64,000 bases of DNA from Paenibacillus glacialis (GCF_001637205.1 NZ_LVJH01000006.1:124001-188000); one strand, 5' to 3'; positions 1 through 9,098 are shown, counted from the first letter of the stretch. Made by a program: numbers and translations. Notes: generated from the letters alone by a model not told the origin.

Positions 1-56
1 GATTGTTGTCTCCATGTATGGGCGAATCTATAATGTTTGGAGAAAAGGAGGCTACT

Positions 57-701
57 ATGATTAGAAAAAAAATATTCACTATGTTGCTTCTTTTGGGTCT
101 TATAAGCATGGCTTCTATGATGAATTCAGCTAGTGCGGCGCCGGTATTAAATTCGGGGAGTTCCTCAGGAGACGTATGGGATCTGCAATATCGATTGAAA
201 ACACATGGTTTCTATACTCAAGAATTAGATGGGAAGTACGGAGCACACACTAAATCCGCTGTGTATCGTTTTCAACAGGATTATGGATTGAGCGCAGATG
301 GAATCACAGGTTCTAGAACTTGGAGTGTGTTGAAAAAACACTCTTTAAATATCAATGAAATGGATATTATGGCTAGAACGATATACTCCGAATCTCGCGG
401 GGAATCTTATACCGGACAAGTGGCTGTTGGTGCTGTTGTCATGAACCGCATACAATCTAACCAATTTCCAAATACCATCAAAGATGTCGTATTTGAAAAG
501 GGAGCTTTTACAGCCGTAGATGATGGGCAGTACTGGCTTACTCCAAACCGAACTGCTTATTTAGCTGCGTTAGATGCTGTTCGTGGGTGGGACCCAAGTA
601 AGAATTCACTCTATTATTTCAATCCAGATACAGCTACTAGTCCTTGGATCTGGACACGCCCTCAAAATTTAAAAATAGGGAAACATATATTTGCGAGTTA
701 A
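57..701 (+). CDS. sleB: SleB-type spore cortex-lytic hydrolase
   Basis: Secreted muralytic enzyme, probably hydrolysing spore cortex peptidoglycan during germination. The ATG at 57 is preceded by AAAAGGAGG at 44-52, so the upstream in-frame ATGs are not used; the product is 214 residues. It has a signal peptide ending near ASA-A (about residue 28), a peptidoglycan-binding domain (about 34-95, with LDGKYGAHTKSAV) and a C-terminal Hydrolase_2 domain (about 102-214). The motif ARTIYSESRGE matches the position of the catalytic glutamate in SleB/CwlJ enzymes. The binding domain favours SleB over CwlJ. No ypeB-like partner lies downstream, unlike the usual sleB-ypeB pair, so this may be an extra paralogue. 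Confidence 0.85.
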   Translation: MIRKKIFTMLLLLGLISMASMMNSASAAPVLNSGSSSGDVWDLQYRLKTHGFYTQELDGKYGAHTKSAVYRFQQDYGLSADGITGSRTWSVLKKHSLNINEMDIMARTIYSESRGESYTGQVAVGAVVMNRIQSNQFPNTIKDVVFEKGAFTAVDDGQYWLTPNRTAYLAALDAVRGWDPSKNSLYYFNPDTATSPWIWTRPQNLKIGKHIFAS

Positions 702-729
702 TTTTCTTTAAATACCTTGAAATACCATT

Positions 730-759
730 AACCGGCCAACCTTAGGTTGCCGGTTTTTT
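730..759 (+). terminator. Rho-independent terminator after sleB
   Basis: Inverted repeat AACCGGC-AACC / GGTT-GCCGGTT with a short loop, followed directly by TTTTTTCT on the plus strand, 28 bases after the sleB stop. Confidence 0.85.
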
Positions 760-844
760 CTCGTGCAAATCTCTTCCAATGTTGAGTTAAAAATTCGCAA
801 ACACTTAGCTACTACTATTTTCAAGAATGTATTTTTATAATAGG

Positions 845-1585
845 TTACGTTGAGCATTCAATAACATAAAAAAAGGTACCTTCTCCATACCCATCCTTAA
901 TACCATGAACAACAATATTATGAAACCCGTTAGACTTGAGGGTATATTCAAATTCTTCTAAAGCGTATAGGCGAAGAGGGAAATCCATAATTTCTGTTTT
1001 TACGATTTTACCATTTTTAACAGATTGATATTTAAACTTGCTAGTAAGCATACTCTCTTCCTCGTTATAATGGACTTTTTTGTATGTGACAATCCATTCA
1101 TCATCGAACTGTTTCTGCTCCAACTCTACCCATTCAGGAATCTCTACGATTCCATCGTATTTTAGCATAATTGTTAACAATAGTTTACCGTCACTTTTAA
1201 GTACAGATTTCAAATTAGAGAGGCTTTTGTTAACCAACGCATCAGGCAATAATGAAAATGAGCCAAAAGGAATTATGATTAAGTCATAGGTAGTATTCCC
1301 TTTGAATTCTTCTATTTTTTCATAGTAAACGTTTGGTTCAAGATTCAGTTTCTCGCCTTTCTCTTTACATACTTTCAGCATCTCTTCTGAGATGTCAAAC
1401 CCTTCAATACGAATTCCCCTTTGCATAAAAGGGATAAGCATTCTACCGTTTCCGCACATAGGTTCCAACACGTTCATATTCGGGTCTTTTACAAAAGAAA
1501 GATAAAAATCAAGCTCTATCCCATCCGCATAGGCTTTACTGCTTTCATACATTTTTGTGCAAAGTTCTCCATAGTAATCAGTCAT
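845..1585 (-). CDS. Class I SAM-dependent methyltransferase
   Basis: A 246-residue cytoplasmic methyltransferase with a Rossmann-like fold. SAM-binding motif I is VLEPMCGNGRML (about residues 37-48), followed by an acidic motif II (IEGFDIS) and a motif IV-like stretch DLIIIPFGSFSLL. The substrate cannot be told from sequence. The start follows GAGGATG. It lies 36 bases downstream of the GNAT gene ending at 1622 and is probably cotranscribed with it, which hints at small-molecule modification. No truncation is visible. Confidence 0.8.
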   Translation of the reverse strand: MTDYYGELCTKMYESSKAYADGIELDFYLSFVKDPNMNVLEPMCGNGRMLIPFMQRGIRIEGFDISEEMLKVCKEKGEKLNLEPNVYYEKIEEFKGNTTYDLIIIPFGSFSLLPDALVNKSLSNLKSVLKSDGKLLLTIMLKYDGIVEIPEWVELEQKQFDDEWIVTYKKVHYNEEESMLTSKFKYQSVKNGKIVKTEIMDFPLRLYALEEFEYTLKSNGFHNIVVHGIKDGYGEGTFFYVIECST

Positions 1586-1621
1586 TTTCTTCTCACATCC
1601 TCTTGTTAGTTCAAGTCTGTA

Positions 1622-2131
1622 TTAAGCTAATTTCTTTACAAAAAACAAATTAAGATCGTCGTCTACAACTACTTGCTGACCGAATTGTAGATACTCACCA
1701 TCTTTATAAATTCCTTTTCCGTCAGGGACATAACCGCGTTTAGCATATAATGTTTGTGCGGCTCCATAATCACTGAATAATCCTACACCAAGTCCAGAAC
1801 AATCTGATCGTGCTCTAATGATTTCTTCCGCTGTATCCATTAACAAGGCGCCTATTCCACGACGACGATATTTAACCAGCACGTTAAAATCTTGGATTTC
1901 AGGTATATCTTGTTCCTTGAAATATGGATAATCTGATTGCCAGACAATGTTAATATATCCTGCGAACACACCCTCAACCTCTGCTATCAATGAAACTCTT
2001 TCCCCATTTTTTTGATCCGCTACATATGTAAGATAAAGGTTCGCAGGCTTCTCCCAACCTTGGTTACGGAATGCATCGGATATAACTTCAGCATCATGTT
2101 CATTCATTGTACGGATAGTAATTCCACTCAT
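1622..2131 (-). CDS. GNAT family N-acetyltransferase
   Basis: A 169-residue GNAT acetyltransferase. The acetyl-CoA pyrophosphate-binding motif A is RRRGIGALLMDTAEEII (about residues 88-104); upstream strands (EVEGVFAGYINIVW) and the C-terminal YAKRGYVPDGKGIYKDG fit the fold. It starts with ATG after GAGGTGGACAT and heads a likely two-gene transcript with the methyltransferase at 845-1585. The substrate is unknown; aminoglycoside-type or RimI-like roles cannot be assigned from sequence. Confidence 0.85.
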   Translation of the reverse strand: MSGITIRTMNEHDAEVISDAFRNQGWEKPANLYLTYVADQKNGERVSLIAEVEGVFAGYINIVWQSDYPYFKEQDIPEIQDFNVLVKYRRRGIGALLMDTAEEIIRARSDCSGLGVGLFSDYGAAQTLYAKRGYVPDGKGIYKDGEYLQFGQQVVVDDDLNLFFVKKLA

Positions 2132-2669
2132 ATGTCCACCTCAATTCCAATATTCTGTTTATTATAGATTAATTTCTAATATTCGACTGATAAAAAATTG
2201 TTATAATTAATTTTTCTTGCCAATGTGTCCCTGAATCTTTAGCTGAAGGGCTTGGCATTCATGTAGCAACAGCTTTCTACTGGCGAGGAACCAAAATAAC
2301 TTGTGTAAAGATCATTTCACAGCCCTTTTCACCTACAACAATTAGTTGAAACGGGTAAAATTAATTACCCATCATAAATGTTAATTACAATTCAAACTCG
2401 TGAGGCTTCTTTCGCTCGTGGTTTTGTTGTGTTACAACGCATTTATTCGTAGCAACAATATTTTGGGAAGAGAGCCCTATTTATGTTCTTATAGCTACGA
2501 ACACGAGAGGCTTAAGGCGCATCGCGCCAGGTCGTCAGACTTGGCCGATTGGAAGTATCGTCTGTTCCACTTTCCGAAATACTTCTTGACGACCAAGGAG
2601 TGTTAGTGACGATGCAGAAATGTTCTGTTGGTTTATACGACGTTCCCACTTCTATCAGTTACAAACAAG
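2132..2669. other. Gene-poor stretch with decayed sequence
   Basis: No intact gene. The plus-strand frame ending TGA at 2347-2349 reads as a protein-like stretch (ESLAEGLGIHVATAFYW) without a convincing start, and may be a gene remnant. From about 2400 the sequence resembles the stretch at 3490-3690 (shared AGGCTTA and TGGA(A/T)GTATCG(T/C)CTG words) and contains a TATA-ACGT...GTT box at 2634-2660. Probably debris of a repeated element. Confidence 0.4.
2634..2660. repeat. Dispersed box (copy 1)
   Basis: Imperfect copy of the box seen at 3511-3536 and 3923-3948: TATA(CG)ACGTTCCC followed by ACTTCT...GTT. The copies bracket the GNAT gene at 2670-3476 and the short unclear frame beyond it. Function unknown; a recombination or insertion footprint is one possibility. 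Confidence 0.4.
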
Positions 2670-3476
2670 TTATATTTCAGTCCACGATGTTCTTATGTAT
2701 CCAATTTTCATTCCAATCCGTTCCATATTTCTGTGGCTCTGAGATAAGAAAGCACACTGACCTACTACTAATTTGCAATTATTTTGTAATGATTCTTCGA
2801 TTCTTTTTTCTATGAGCCGTTGTTGCAATCCCTGATTTCGAAACTCTGGCAATGTAGCTGCAAAAGTTAGAGAAGCAATACCGTCTTTCATATGCATTAC
2901 ACCTACTGCAGCAGGCGTTCCATTCATGTAAGCAATAAAAAACTTCCAGCCAGGCCGGTTGTACAAAACCTTGTTATTCTCTGCTACGTATGGAATACCA
3001 TCATCTGATAATCCAGTTCCTCTGCAATGAATGATAGCATATTGAATAAACTGATCCTCTTTAAGTTCTTGAATTCGTATATTCTTACTATAATCGTTTT
3101 TAAACACTCTCGGCTCAATATACAATGATGAATGGAAACCCGACTGATAGAACCCGCGATCTGACAGATTCTTTAGGTAATTCTGATCTATAAGCGAAGG
3201 TATTATCTCAAATTGAGCTTTTCGATCCCTTGTTCTATAAAATTCAATTATTGGATCGATAAATTCAATATCTGCACTTGTTATTCCCTTTACGGTGTTA
3301 AATGTAGCCCAAGGCATTGTCTTACTATATAAAGCTATTGAATTTCCAAACTGCTTTACTTCAATCCCTTCGGGATTATTCATTCTACTTTGAATGGCCA
3401 GCATACGATCATACATATAATTCACTTCTGATATTTCAATTTCTTTAATAAGTTGTTTAGATGGAATTGATAACAT
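2670..3476 (-). CDS. GNAT-like acetyltransferase (268 aa)
   Basis: A 268-residue protein whose C-terminal half is a GNAT domain: GTPAAVGVMHMKDGIASLTFAAT strand region, then motif A as FRNQGLQQRLIEKRIEES (about residues 213-230), and a terminal helix/strand RNMERIGMKIGYIRTSW. The N-terminal half has no recognisable motif and may be a degenerate second GNAT fold. The ATG follows GAGGTGAGCTAC. Both flanks carry decayed repeat boxes (2634-2660, 3511-3536), as if the gene sits in a cassette. Substrate unknown. Confidence 0.75.
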   Translation of the reverse strand: MLSIPSKQLIKEIEISEVNYMYDRMLAIQSRMNNPEGIEVKQFGNSIALYSKTMPWATFNTVKGITSADIEFIDPIIEFYRTRDRKAQFEIIPSLIDQNYLKNLSDRGFYQSGFHSSLYIEPRVFKNDYSKNIRIQELKEDQFIQYAIIHCRGTGLSDDGIPYVAENNKVLYNRPGWKFFIAYMNGTPAAVGVMHMKDGIASLTFAATLPEFRNQGLQQRLIEKRIEESLQNNCKLVVGQCAFLSQSHRNMERIGMKIGYIRTSWTEI

Positions 3477-3510
3477 CGTAGCTCACCTCGTTATTGTTTT
3501 GGGAATGTCG

Positions 3511-3536
3511 TATAACGTACCCGCATTTCTGACGTT
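3511..3536. repeat. Dispersed box (copy 2)
   Basis: TATAACGTACCCGCATTTCT followed by GACGTT; similar to boxes at 2634-2660 and 3923-3948. It lies about 35 bases upstream of the start of the GNAT gene at 3476. Confidence 0.4.
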
Positions 3537-3922
3537 CAAGCGGCTTAGGGACCGCAGATCCGGATGGCTCTGCCACTTAGCTGGGTGGATGTATCGCCTG
3601 ATTACGCTACTTTGAGATTCTTCTTAAGCACTACTCGCAGTAAGGATGCTCTGTTACATGATGCCGCTAACTTCCTGAGTTGCTCACCTGATATAGTATT
3701 TATGTTCCATTGTCATTAAATTTATAATTTTTAAGGATGTTTTTAATATTCTATTTCATGTTTGTAATAGTCTGATAGATTCTTTCTGAAGTCACATTAT
3801 GATCATCCTTAGTTTGTTTGAATATTCCCTCAAGATCATAATGTTTAAATACTAAATCTCCTATTCTTTCAACACTTAGATTTTCAGTGGTTTGTGTTCG
3901 TTTCATAACTTCTGAAGTTTCA

Positions 3923-3948
3923 TATAACGTTCGTGTATTCGAGACGTC
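3923..3948. repeat. Dispersed box (copy 3)
   Basis: TATAACGTTCGTGTATTCGA followed by GACGTC, matching the boxes at 3511-3536 (best) and 2634-2660. Confidence 0.4.
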
Positions 3949-3983
3949 CCAGTGACATTGGAATATAATCGATAAAACGATCA

Positions 3984-4017
3984 AAGACCACAGAGAGGTA
4001 TATCCCAATGTGGTCTT
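3984..4017. terminator. Hairpin, possible terminator
   Basis: Perfect 9-bp stem AAGACCACA / TGTGGTCTT with a 16-base loop; no long T-run on either side, so terminator activity is uncertain. Confidence 0.4.
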
Positions 4018-4263
4018 ACTTATCTAAAGTTCTATCTGAAATAAGTTGTCCCAATTCCGCCAGGGAGGAACACAATTGATATTGCCGCTCGCGCACTGAG
4101 CAAGGAAATAATATGCAGCTTCTCGCGTGAAGAAATCCCTTCGTACCCAAACCCCACGGAGACCGCTGGGTTAACCCCCCTGGATTCAAACGGAATTAAA
4201 GAGTTTGTAAAATGAAAGCTTAAGCAAAAAAAATCTTTCACGTAGGCCTTTCTCGATTCCAAG

Positions 4264-5190
4264 TTACATCATTTGTCTCAAAGTTTTAGCCTGTGCATCC
4301 AGCTTTCCTGCAGCTTCACCGATGCCAGCGAACTCATTGACGGCTTGCTGAATTTGATGCTGGCTATTTATGATTGTCTTCTGGGAACTTTTCGTGCCCC
4401 CGCTAACCCGGTCTACCTGTTCGAAGATCCCCTCAACGTTGGCTTGAATTTCTTTAGCCGCTTCCTGAACCTGCTGCGCTAGCTTCCGCACTTCGGTCGC
4501 CACAACGTTAAAGCCGCGTCCGTGCTCCCCGGCATGCGCCGCCTCAATCGCCGCGTTCAAGGCGAGCAGGTTCGTTTGCGAAGCGAAATTCCGAATCGTC
4601 TGTACAATACCGCGAACGGCTTTGGCCTGCTGCTCCAGGTCTTGAAGAAAATTCAAGTTGCTCTCATTATCGTTCACCACACGCTCAATTGCCGAGGCCG
4701 CTTGCTGACTACGTTCGACCCCTTCCTCCGTACGCTTGAGCAAATCCTCAGCCATCTGCTGTAATTCGCTCGTCACTTGGCTTGCAGCCGTTTCCCTTGC
4801 TGTAATGTCCGTCGCCACCTTCAGGACAGCCACTACTTGACCATCATCATTGTGAACCGGCATGTACGTGGCTTCGAGCCAAACAATCCTTCCATCCTTC
4901 GTCACGCGAATGATCTTTTCTTGAAATTTCTTGCCACTCCTCAGGTTGCCCCAAAGCACCCCATACTCCGAACTTTCAACAAAATCCGGCGTACAAAATT
5001 GTCGATGGTTTAATCCCGACAGCTCGGACACTTGATAGTTCATCGCCCGAGCAAAATTTTCATTGGCCCACAGCACATTTCCCTGCGTATTAAACTCAAT
5101 CATAGCCAGTGATTGCTCTAATGTAGCCAGCACCGCTTTTCCTTCTAGCACTTGCGTACTTTCATTGACCGTCTGTCTCTCCAAAATCAT
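4264..5190 (-). CDS. Soluble PAS-domain methyl-accepting chemotaxis protein
   Basis: A 308-residue cytoplasmic chemoreceptor-like protein. Residues about 20-130 form a PAS domain ([12 protein letters not shown], then a PAC stretch with [14 protein letters not shown]). Residues about 140-308 are an MCP signalling coiled coil including the conserved CheA/CheW-contact hairpin tip [21 protein letters not shown]. No transmembrane segment or HAMP domain is seen, so it would sense an intracellular cue. It is shorter than membrane MCPs but normal for soluble PAS-MCPs of Bacillales. It appears monocistronic. Ligand unknown. Confidence 0.88.
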   Translation of the reverse strand: MILERQTVNESTQVLEGKAVLATLEQSLAMIEFNTQGNVLWANENFARAMNYQVSELSGLNHRQFCTPDFVESSEYGVLWGNLRSGKKFQEKIIRVTKDGRIVWLEATYMPVHNDDGQVVAVLKVATDITARETAASQVTSELQQMAEDLLKRTEEGVERSQQAASAIERVVNDNESNLNFLQDLEQQAKAVRGIVQTIRNFASQTNLLALNAAIEAAHAGEHGRGFNVVATEVRKLAQQVQEAAKEIQANVEGIFEQVDRVSGGTKSSQKTIINSQHQIQQAVNEFAGIGEAAGKLDAQAKTLRQMM

Positions 5191-5815
5191 GTGCCACTTC
5201 CTCTTATAGAAAACTATAAAAAAAATCTAAACAGAAAACTCGAGAAGCCTCCCATATCAGTTCATATCCAGCTTTTATTGCTAGAGCATTTGACTTATCT
5301 ACTAAATAATAAATAGGCTGTACTCAACAAGAGTATACAGGAAATGGGTATCCATTTACAGGGAAATTTTCAACAAGCGTTTTGTTCCATTAAGCTGCCC
5401 AGTTCGTTGAAAAAGGACTGCCGAAGATGCTGACAGCCTCTTGTCATTGCGCTATAGTTTCCCGTTAGATATATGCAGCGCAAGCGCCGTACCACAGATG
5501 ATGAAAATGGTTAAAATAAGTCAATACTGCTACTACGGCTGGCGAAGAAGATCGATGAACTATAGTGCCTTAGAGGCCCATCCGTTAGTCTGACTCCAAT
5601 GACCCCGGTGCATCACAGATTATCGCTCCCTTTTGGGAAGCACACATGGGAGATTAGTCTATTCTGGTCGTTGCACCAGCCTCATTTTTTATTTTCAGCT
5701 TTAAAAGGTCTTTGGTACTTTATTTTCATAACTCTTCTCAGGCTCAGCCTTTTTTTTAAAATCATTCGATTATTGTCTTTTTGAGGTTTTTCGCGGATAT
5801 AATTTTCATGGAAGT
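5191..5815. other. Gene-free stretch with a possible remnant
   Basis: No intact gene. On the minus strand around 5460-5530 a short hydrophobic reading frame (ILTIFIICGTALALHISNG, then a stop) looks like the last transmembrane helix of a lost membrane protein, out of frame with preceding sequence. Nothing else recognisable. Confidence 0.35.
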
Positions 5816-5820
5816 TGAAA

Positions 5821-5844
5821 AAGGGCTGCCAAGTGGTAGCCCTT
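5821..5844 (-). terminator. Rho-independent terminator for the MFS gene
   Basis: Ten-pair stem AAGGGCTGCC / GGTAGCCCTT (one G-U pair) with a four-base loop; on the minus strand it is followed by a T-run (CCCTTTTTC). It lies 88 bases past the MFS stop. Confidence 0.75.
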
Positions 5845-5931
5845 CCAGTTTTAAATATAGTGTCTCGTTAGTTTAATTCTAAAAGTCTAGACTATCCAGC
5901 TGACTATGATGTCATTGCAAGTTTGTGTGCG

Positions 5932-7140
5932 TCAGCACCTCTTTGAAGGAAATCCGTGTTCTCTAGCGCGCCACGCTACTAGTAGTGCAAAGATCAGTAG
6001 AATGAACAATGCCCACGGGAAGGATCCGACACCAAGTGTTTCAATAAGAATACCGCCCATCACACCGCCACCACCGATAGCTAGGTTCCATACCGTCACC
6101 AGCATCGACTGGGCTACATCTGCACTCTCGCCAGCAGCTTCAGCAACTGCTGTCTGTAGCAAAGTCGCCGCGCCCCCGAACGTCAATCCCCACACAGCAA
6201 CCACTAGGTAGATTACGACGGGCTGGCTGCTGCTTATGCCTAGTGCCACGGACGCCAAGGCGAAAGCAGCGAGGCTGATCAGAACCAATGGTCGCAGTTT
6301 GCGGTCGATCAAAACACCGATGATCCAGATGCCAACAAGCGCTGTAATGCCGAAAATAAGCAGTACCAAGTCAATGCGCTGGGTAAACCCAGCCTGGGCA
6401 AGATACGGTGCAATATAGGTATACAGGATGTTATGTGCTAGCACCCAAGCCAGAACGACAAACAGTACCGGCCGCACCCCCAGAGTGACGAAGACCTTTT
6501 GGAGAGGGAGCCGCTTGTCTGCAGCCTCTCCTGGATAGTCCGGTAGCTTCCAAAGCACCCAGGCAACCAGTATCAGAGCCAGTAGCGACATGATCCCGAA
6601 GACAGCGCGCCAGCCCACAAGATCACCGAGAAGTGTTCCTGCAGGGATACCGAGCGCTAGGGCAAGAGGCGTGCCGACCATCGCCACCGCCATGGCTCGT
6701 CCTTTAAGCGAGTCCGGCACCATGCGCCGGGCATAGCCTGCTAACATACCCCATAAGACACCAGCGGATACTCCCGCGAAGAAACGAGCTGCCAGCGTCA
6801 TTGTATAGTCGGAAGAAAGAGTGGTGACGGTGTTGAACACAAGAAAACCAAGGATACACATTAGTAGCAGTGGTCGCCGCCGCCACCCGCGCGTCGCGGT
6901 GGTCAAGGGAATCGCGGCCAATAGTGAGCCAAGGGCGTACAAGGTGACAAGTTGACCCGCAAGAGCCTCCGAGACTCCAAGCCCCTCACCTATCTGGAGC
7001 AACAAACCAGCCGGAATCGTTTCGGTAAGAATACAAATAAACCCCGTCATAGCAAGGGCGAGTAATCCAGCCCATGGGAGACGTTCAGAAGAGGGCGTGT
7101 TGGAGTCACTCTGTCTGGTAGAAGTTGTGTTTCGGCTCAT
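5932..7140 (-). CDS. MFS drug/metabolite efflux transporter
   Basis: A 12-helix major facilitator of the DHA1/arabinose-efflux type (402 residues from the chosen start). The start at 7140 is preferred because GAGAGGTG lies just upstream; an in-frame ATG at 7203 lacks a ribosome site. Helix 1 carries GFICILTETIPAGLL, helices 2-3 the motif A-like region, and the second half starts near FVTLGVRPVLFV. Probably exports a small toxic compound by proton antiport. The gene is clearly richer in G+C than its neighbours, like the serine hydrolase at 7751-8926, suggesting horizontal transfer. A palindrome at 7287-7304 may be its operator. Confidence 0.85.
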   Translation of the reverse strand: MSRNTTSTRQSDSNTPSSERLPWAGLLALAMTGFICILTETIPAGLLLQIGEGLGVSEALAGQLVTLYALGSLLAAIPLTTATRGWRRRPLLLMCILGFLVFNTVTTLSSDYTMTLAARFFAGVSAGVLWGMLAGYARRMVPDSLKGRAMAVAMVGTPLALALGIPAGTLLGDLVGWRAVFGIMSLLALILVAWVLWKLPDYPGEAADKRLPLQKVFVTLGVRPVLFVVLAWVLAHNILYTYIAPYLAQAGFTQRIDLVLLIFGITALVGIWIIGVLIDRKLRPLVLISLAAFALASVALGISSSQPVVIYLVVAVWGLTFGGAATLLQTAVAEAAGESADVAQSMLVTVWNLAIGGGGVMGGILIETLGVGSFPWALFILLIFALLVAWRAREHGFPSKRC

Positions 7141-7286
7141 TTCAGACGCACCTCTCATGTATAAATTGTAGATTATATGATCCACTGCAAAGCGATTAAT
7201 CACCCATATGCTCAGTTTCTCACCTAATTATAGCCAACGGAAAAACAATCCTAGAATGCGAACCGTCATTAAGGTTATCGAGGCGA

Positions 7287-7304
7287 GTGAAATTTCAATT
7301 TCAC
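7287..7304. promoter_or_regulatory. Palindrome upstream of the MFS gene, possible operator
   Basis: Inverted repeat GTGAAATT-TC-AATTTCAC, perfect over 8 bp per arm, about 150 bases upstream of the MFS start. Such symmetry suits a dimeric repressor; the regulator is not identified. Confidence 0.4.
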
Positions 7305-7703
7305 CTAACTCCCAAAAACCAGGTACAAAAGGTATCCACCGATAAAAAGCAAGAAAACCCCTCCTCTTTTATGTTCTGCACCATTATAAATACCGGAACG
7401 ATTAAGTAATTGAAAATAATCCTGAATGATTATAACGTGTGTACTTGATTACGAAATGGTAAAATCGCACTCACTCATTTTCGAATTAGTTAAGCACTCT
7501 GCACATCGACGAACATTCCGGCCTGAGACATACTGACGTTGTAATTTCAATAGTAGCCGGAAGTATGCCGACAACGCCAAACACAATGATATACACACCG
7601 AATAAGTCCAGATCAATTAAGAATAAAGGTTTTAAGGGTTTAGATTTAGATTTAGATTCTATTTGCAACAAAATAATTACTCTTTCAGTATCTTACTATA
7701 CAG

Positions 7704-7738
7704 AGAGCCTTGACCGGTTCATACCGGACCAAGGCTCT
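7704..7738 (-). terminator. Hairpin after the serine hydrolase
   Basis: Long interrupted stem: AGAGCCTTG and CCGG arms pairing with CCGG and CAAGGCTCT. It ends just before the hydrolase stop on the minus strand. T-run weak. Confidence 0.6.
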
Positions 7739-7750
7739 TGTGTTCGTTCT

Positions 7751-8926
7751 CTATTTCTTGATCCTGCCATAAACGGCTTCACAAAGGTCAACAGTAAACT
7801 GACCAGACATGCCTTCCAGAGCGGTATTGGTGAACGCCACGACGCTAAGCCGCTGCTTAGGATCGACGAACCACGAATGACCATAGGTCCCACCCATACG
7901 CCATGTACCCGGGGATTCTGGAGTGTCTGCGGCGACAGGGTCCTCGAGCAACGTAATGCCCAAGCCGAAGCTTCGCCCTGGCCAATAGGCCATTGGCATA
8001 TCACCGATCTGGTTGGTAGTCATTTCACGAACCATAGACTCCGGCAGCAGGGGTGCTCCGCCCTTACGTAATGTTTCCAGCAGTTGCAAAAAGTCCCCGG
8101 CGCTGCCAACCATGCCAGCTCCCCCAGAAGGATAGGCAGTGCCGTCAAGTGCCCGGCTAGGGGCTAGCTGGAAGCCCGCTGTGCCATCCACAAAGGCAAT
8201 GCTGTCGTTATCATGTATAGGCCGTGGCTCTGGAACATCATTTGTATAGGCCGTCGCCAGTCGCTCTGGGTCCACTGCATTAAACCCGGTGTCACTCATG
8301 CCGAGCGGCTTTGTCACCAGCGAATGTATGGCCTCGCTGAGCGATGTTTCTGTGACCTTTGCAATTACTGCTCCCAGCACATCTGTCGCGATGGAATATT
8401 TCCACTCGGTGCCTGGTGTATAGATGAGCGGTACAGAGGCTAGACGACGCAGGTTCTCTTCCAACGAGATGCCGGGCTGATCCATACCATCCGATACCCC
8501 TGCTCGCTGATAGGAACCATTCTCTTCTTGAAAGAAACGGTAAGACAGACCCGCGGTGTGCGTCATCAAGTGACGAATCCTCAATGTCGCGAACTCGCCG
8601 TTCTGCAAACGTGGCCGAAACTCTGGAAGCCAACGATCAACGCGGTCGTCCAGCTGTAAGCGACCTTGCGCGACTAGTACTAGGGCAGCCGTTGAAACGA
8701 TAGGTTTGGTAACCGAGGCGAGTCGGAATAAGGCATCTTCTCGCATGAGCTGGTTCATCTCGCGGTCGGCAAGACCAGCAGCGCGGCTATAAACCAGTAC
8801 CCCATCTATCGCCACTTTAATGACAGCTCCAACCAACCGCTTGTCGGCAAGCGTTCGATCGATTACTTCATCGATGCGACCTGGTAAACATTCTGGATTA
8901 ATTTTGTTTGAATACAACATACTCAA
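7751..8926 (-). CDS. Beta-lactamase-family serine hydrolase (class C fold)
   Basis: A 391-residue protein of the beta-lactamase/penicillin-binding esterase family. The nucleophile motif S71-V-T-K74 and a Y177-S-I motif are present, and a C-terminal G-G-T-Y-G-H stretch stands where the third (KTG/HxG-like) motif falls. No signal peptide is seen, so an intracellular esterase (EstB-like) or peptidase is more likely than a secreted antibiotic-hydrolysing beta-lactamase. The start is TTG at 8926 or ATG at 8920, both downstream of AAAGGATG. G+C-rich relative to neighbours, like the adjacent MFS gene; the pair may have arrived together. Divergent from the Lrp-type regulator at 9099. Confidence 0.82.
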   Translation of the reverse strand: MSMLYSNKINPECLPGRIDEVIDRTLADKRLVGAVIKVAIDGVLVYSRAAGLADREMNQLMREDALFRLASVTKPIVSTAALVLVAQGRLQLDDRVDRWLPEFRPRLQNGEFATLRIRHLMTHTAGLSYRFFQEENGSYQRAGVSDGMDQPGISLEENLRRLASVPLIYTPGTEWKYSIATDVLGAVIAKVTETSLSEAIHSLVTKPLGMSDTGFNAVDPERLATAYTNDVPEPRPIHDNDSIAFVDGTAGFQLAPSRALDGTAYPSGGAGMVGSAGDFLQLLETLRKGGAPLLPESMVREMTTNQIGDMPMAYWPGRSFGLGITLLEDPVAADTPESPGTWRMGGTYGHSWFVDPKQRLSVVAFTNTALEGMSGQFTVDLCEAVYGRIKK

Positions 8927-9034
8927 CAGTCTTCATCCTTTCGGAATAGTTAAAGCCTTGAACACTTTACTATTGTAGGTTTATTATATAAAATAAGTTA
9001 TCTCGATTACATAAGGAAACTAAGTTGAATTAGC

Positions 9035-9055
9035 CTTGTAACGATTAATTACAAG
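9035..9055. promoter_or_regulatory. Inverted repeat before the Lrp-type gene, possible operator
   Basis: CTTGTAA-N7-TTACAAG, perfect 7-bp arms, between the divergent hydrolase and Lrp-type genes and 44 bases before the Lrp start. Lrp/AsnC proteins usually autoregulate from such A+T-rich symmetric sites. Inference only. Confidence 0.4.
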
Positions 9056-9098
9056 TTAGTTTATAGGGAAATCCTTAAATTTAAAGGAGTAGATTTCG

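Larger units (their letters stand above)
3537..4263. other. Decayed intergenic region
   Basis: No gene I trust. It holds sequence resembling 2500-2650, the third dispersed box (3923-3948), a hairpin (3984-4017) and, on the plus strand, a protein-like frame closing with TGA at 4213-4215 (words such as SKEIICSFSREEIPSYPNP) that lacks a start and is probably the 3' end of a lost gene. The minus-strand frames here have no ribosome site or recognisable domain. Confidence 0.4.
7204..7750. other. Intergenic region between MFS and hydrolase genes
   Basis: No gene recognised. It contains the 18-bp palindrome at 7287-7304, a short tandem run of TTAGAT units near 7640-7660 and the hydrolase terminator hairpin at 7704-7738. 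Reading frames here have no ribosome site and repetitive composition. Confidence 0.5.

Noticed and set aside
3751..4008. 85-codon minus-strand frame
   Set aside because: It crosses the dispersed box and a hairpin, has no ribosome site or recognisable domain; the last 50 codons could be a remnant but this is not supportable.
4032..4262. 76-codon minus-strand frame
   Set aside because: The opposite strand reads more like protein, there is no ribosome site, and composition is unlike coding sequence.
7636..7661. TTAGAT tandem units as a functional repeat
   Set aside because: Only about three short units, no associated structure; likely chance A+T-rich repetition.
7565..8071. 168-codon plus-strand frame
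   Set aside because: Mostly antisense to the serine hydrolase, whose motifs prove the minus strand; G+C-rich codons keep shadow frames open.
7751..8926. Secreted class C beta-lactamase resistance gene
   Set aside because: Family motifs fit but no signal peptide is present; esterase-like intracellular hydrolase is the safer call.
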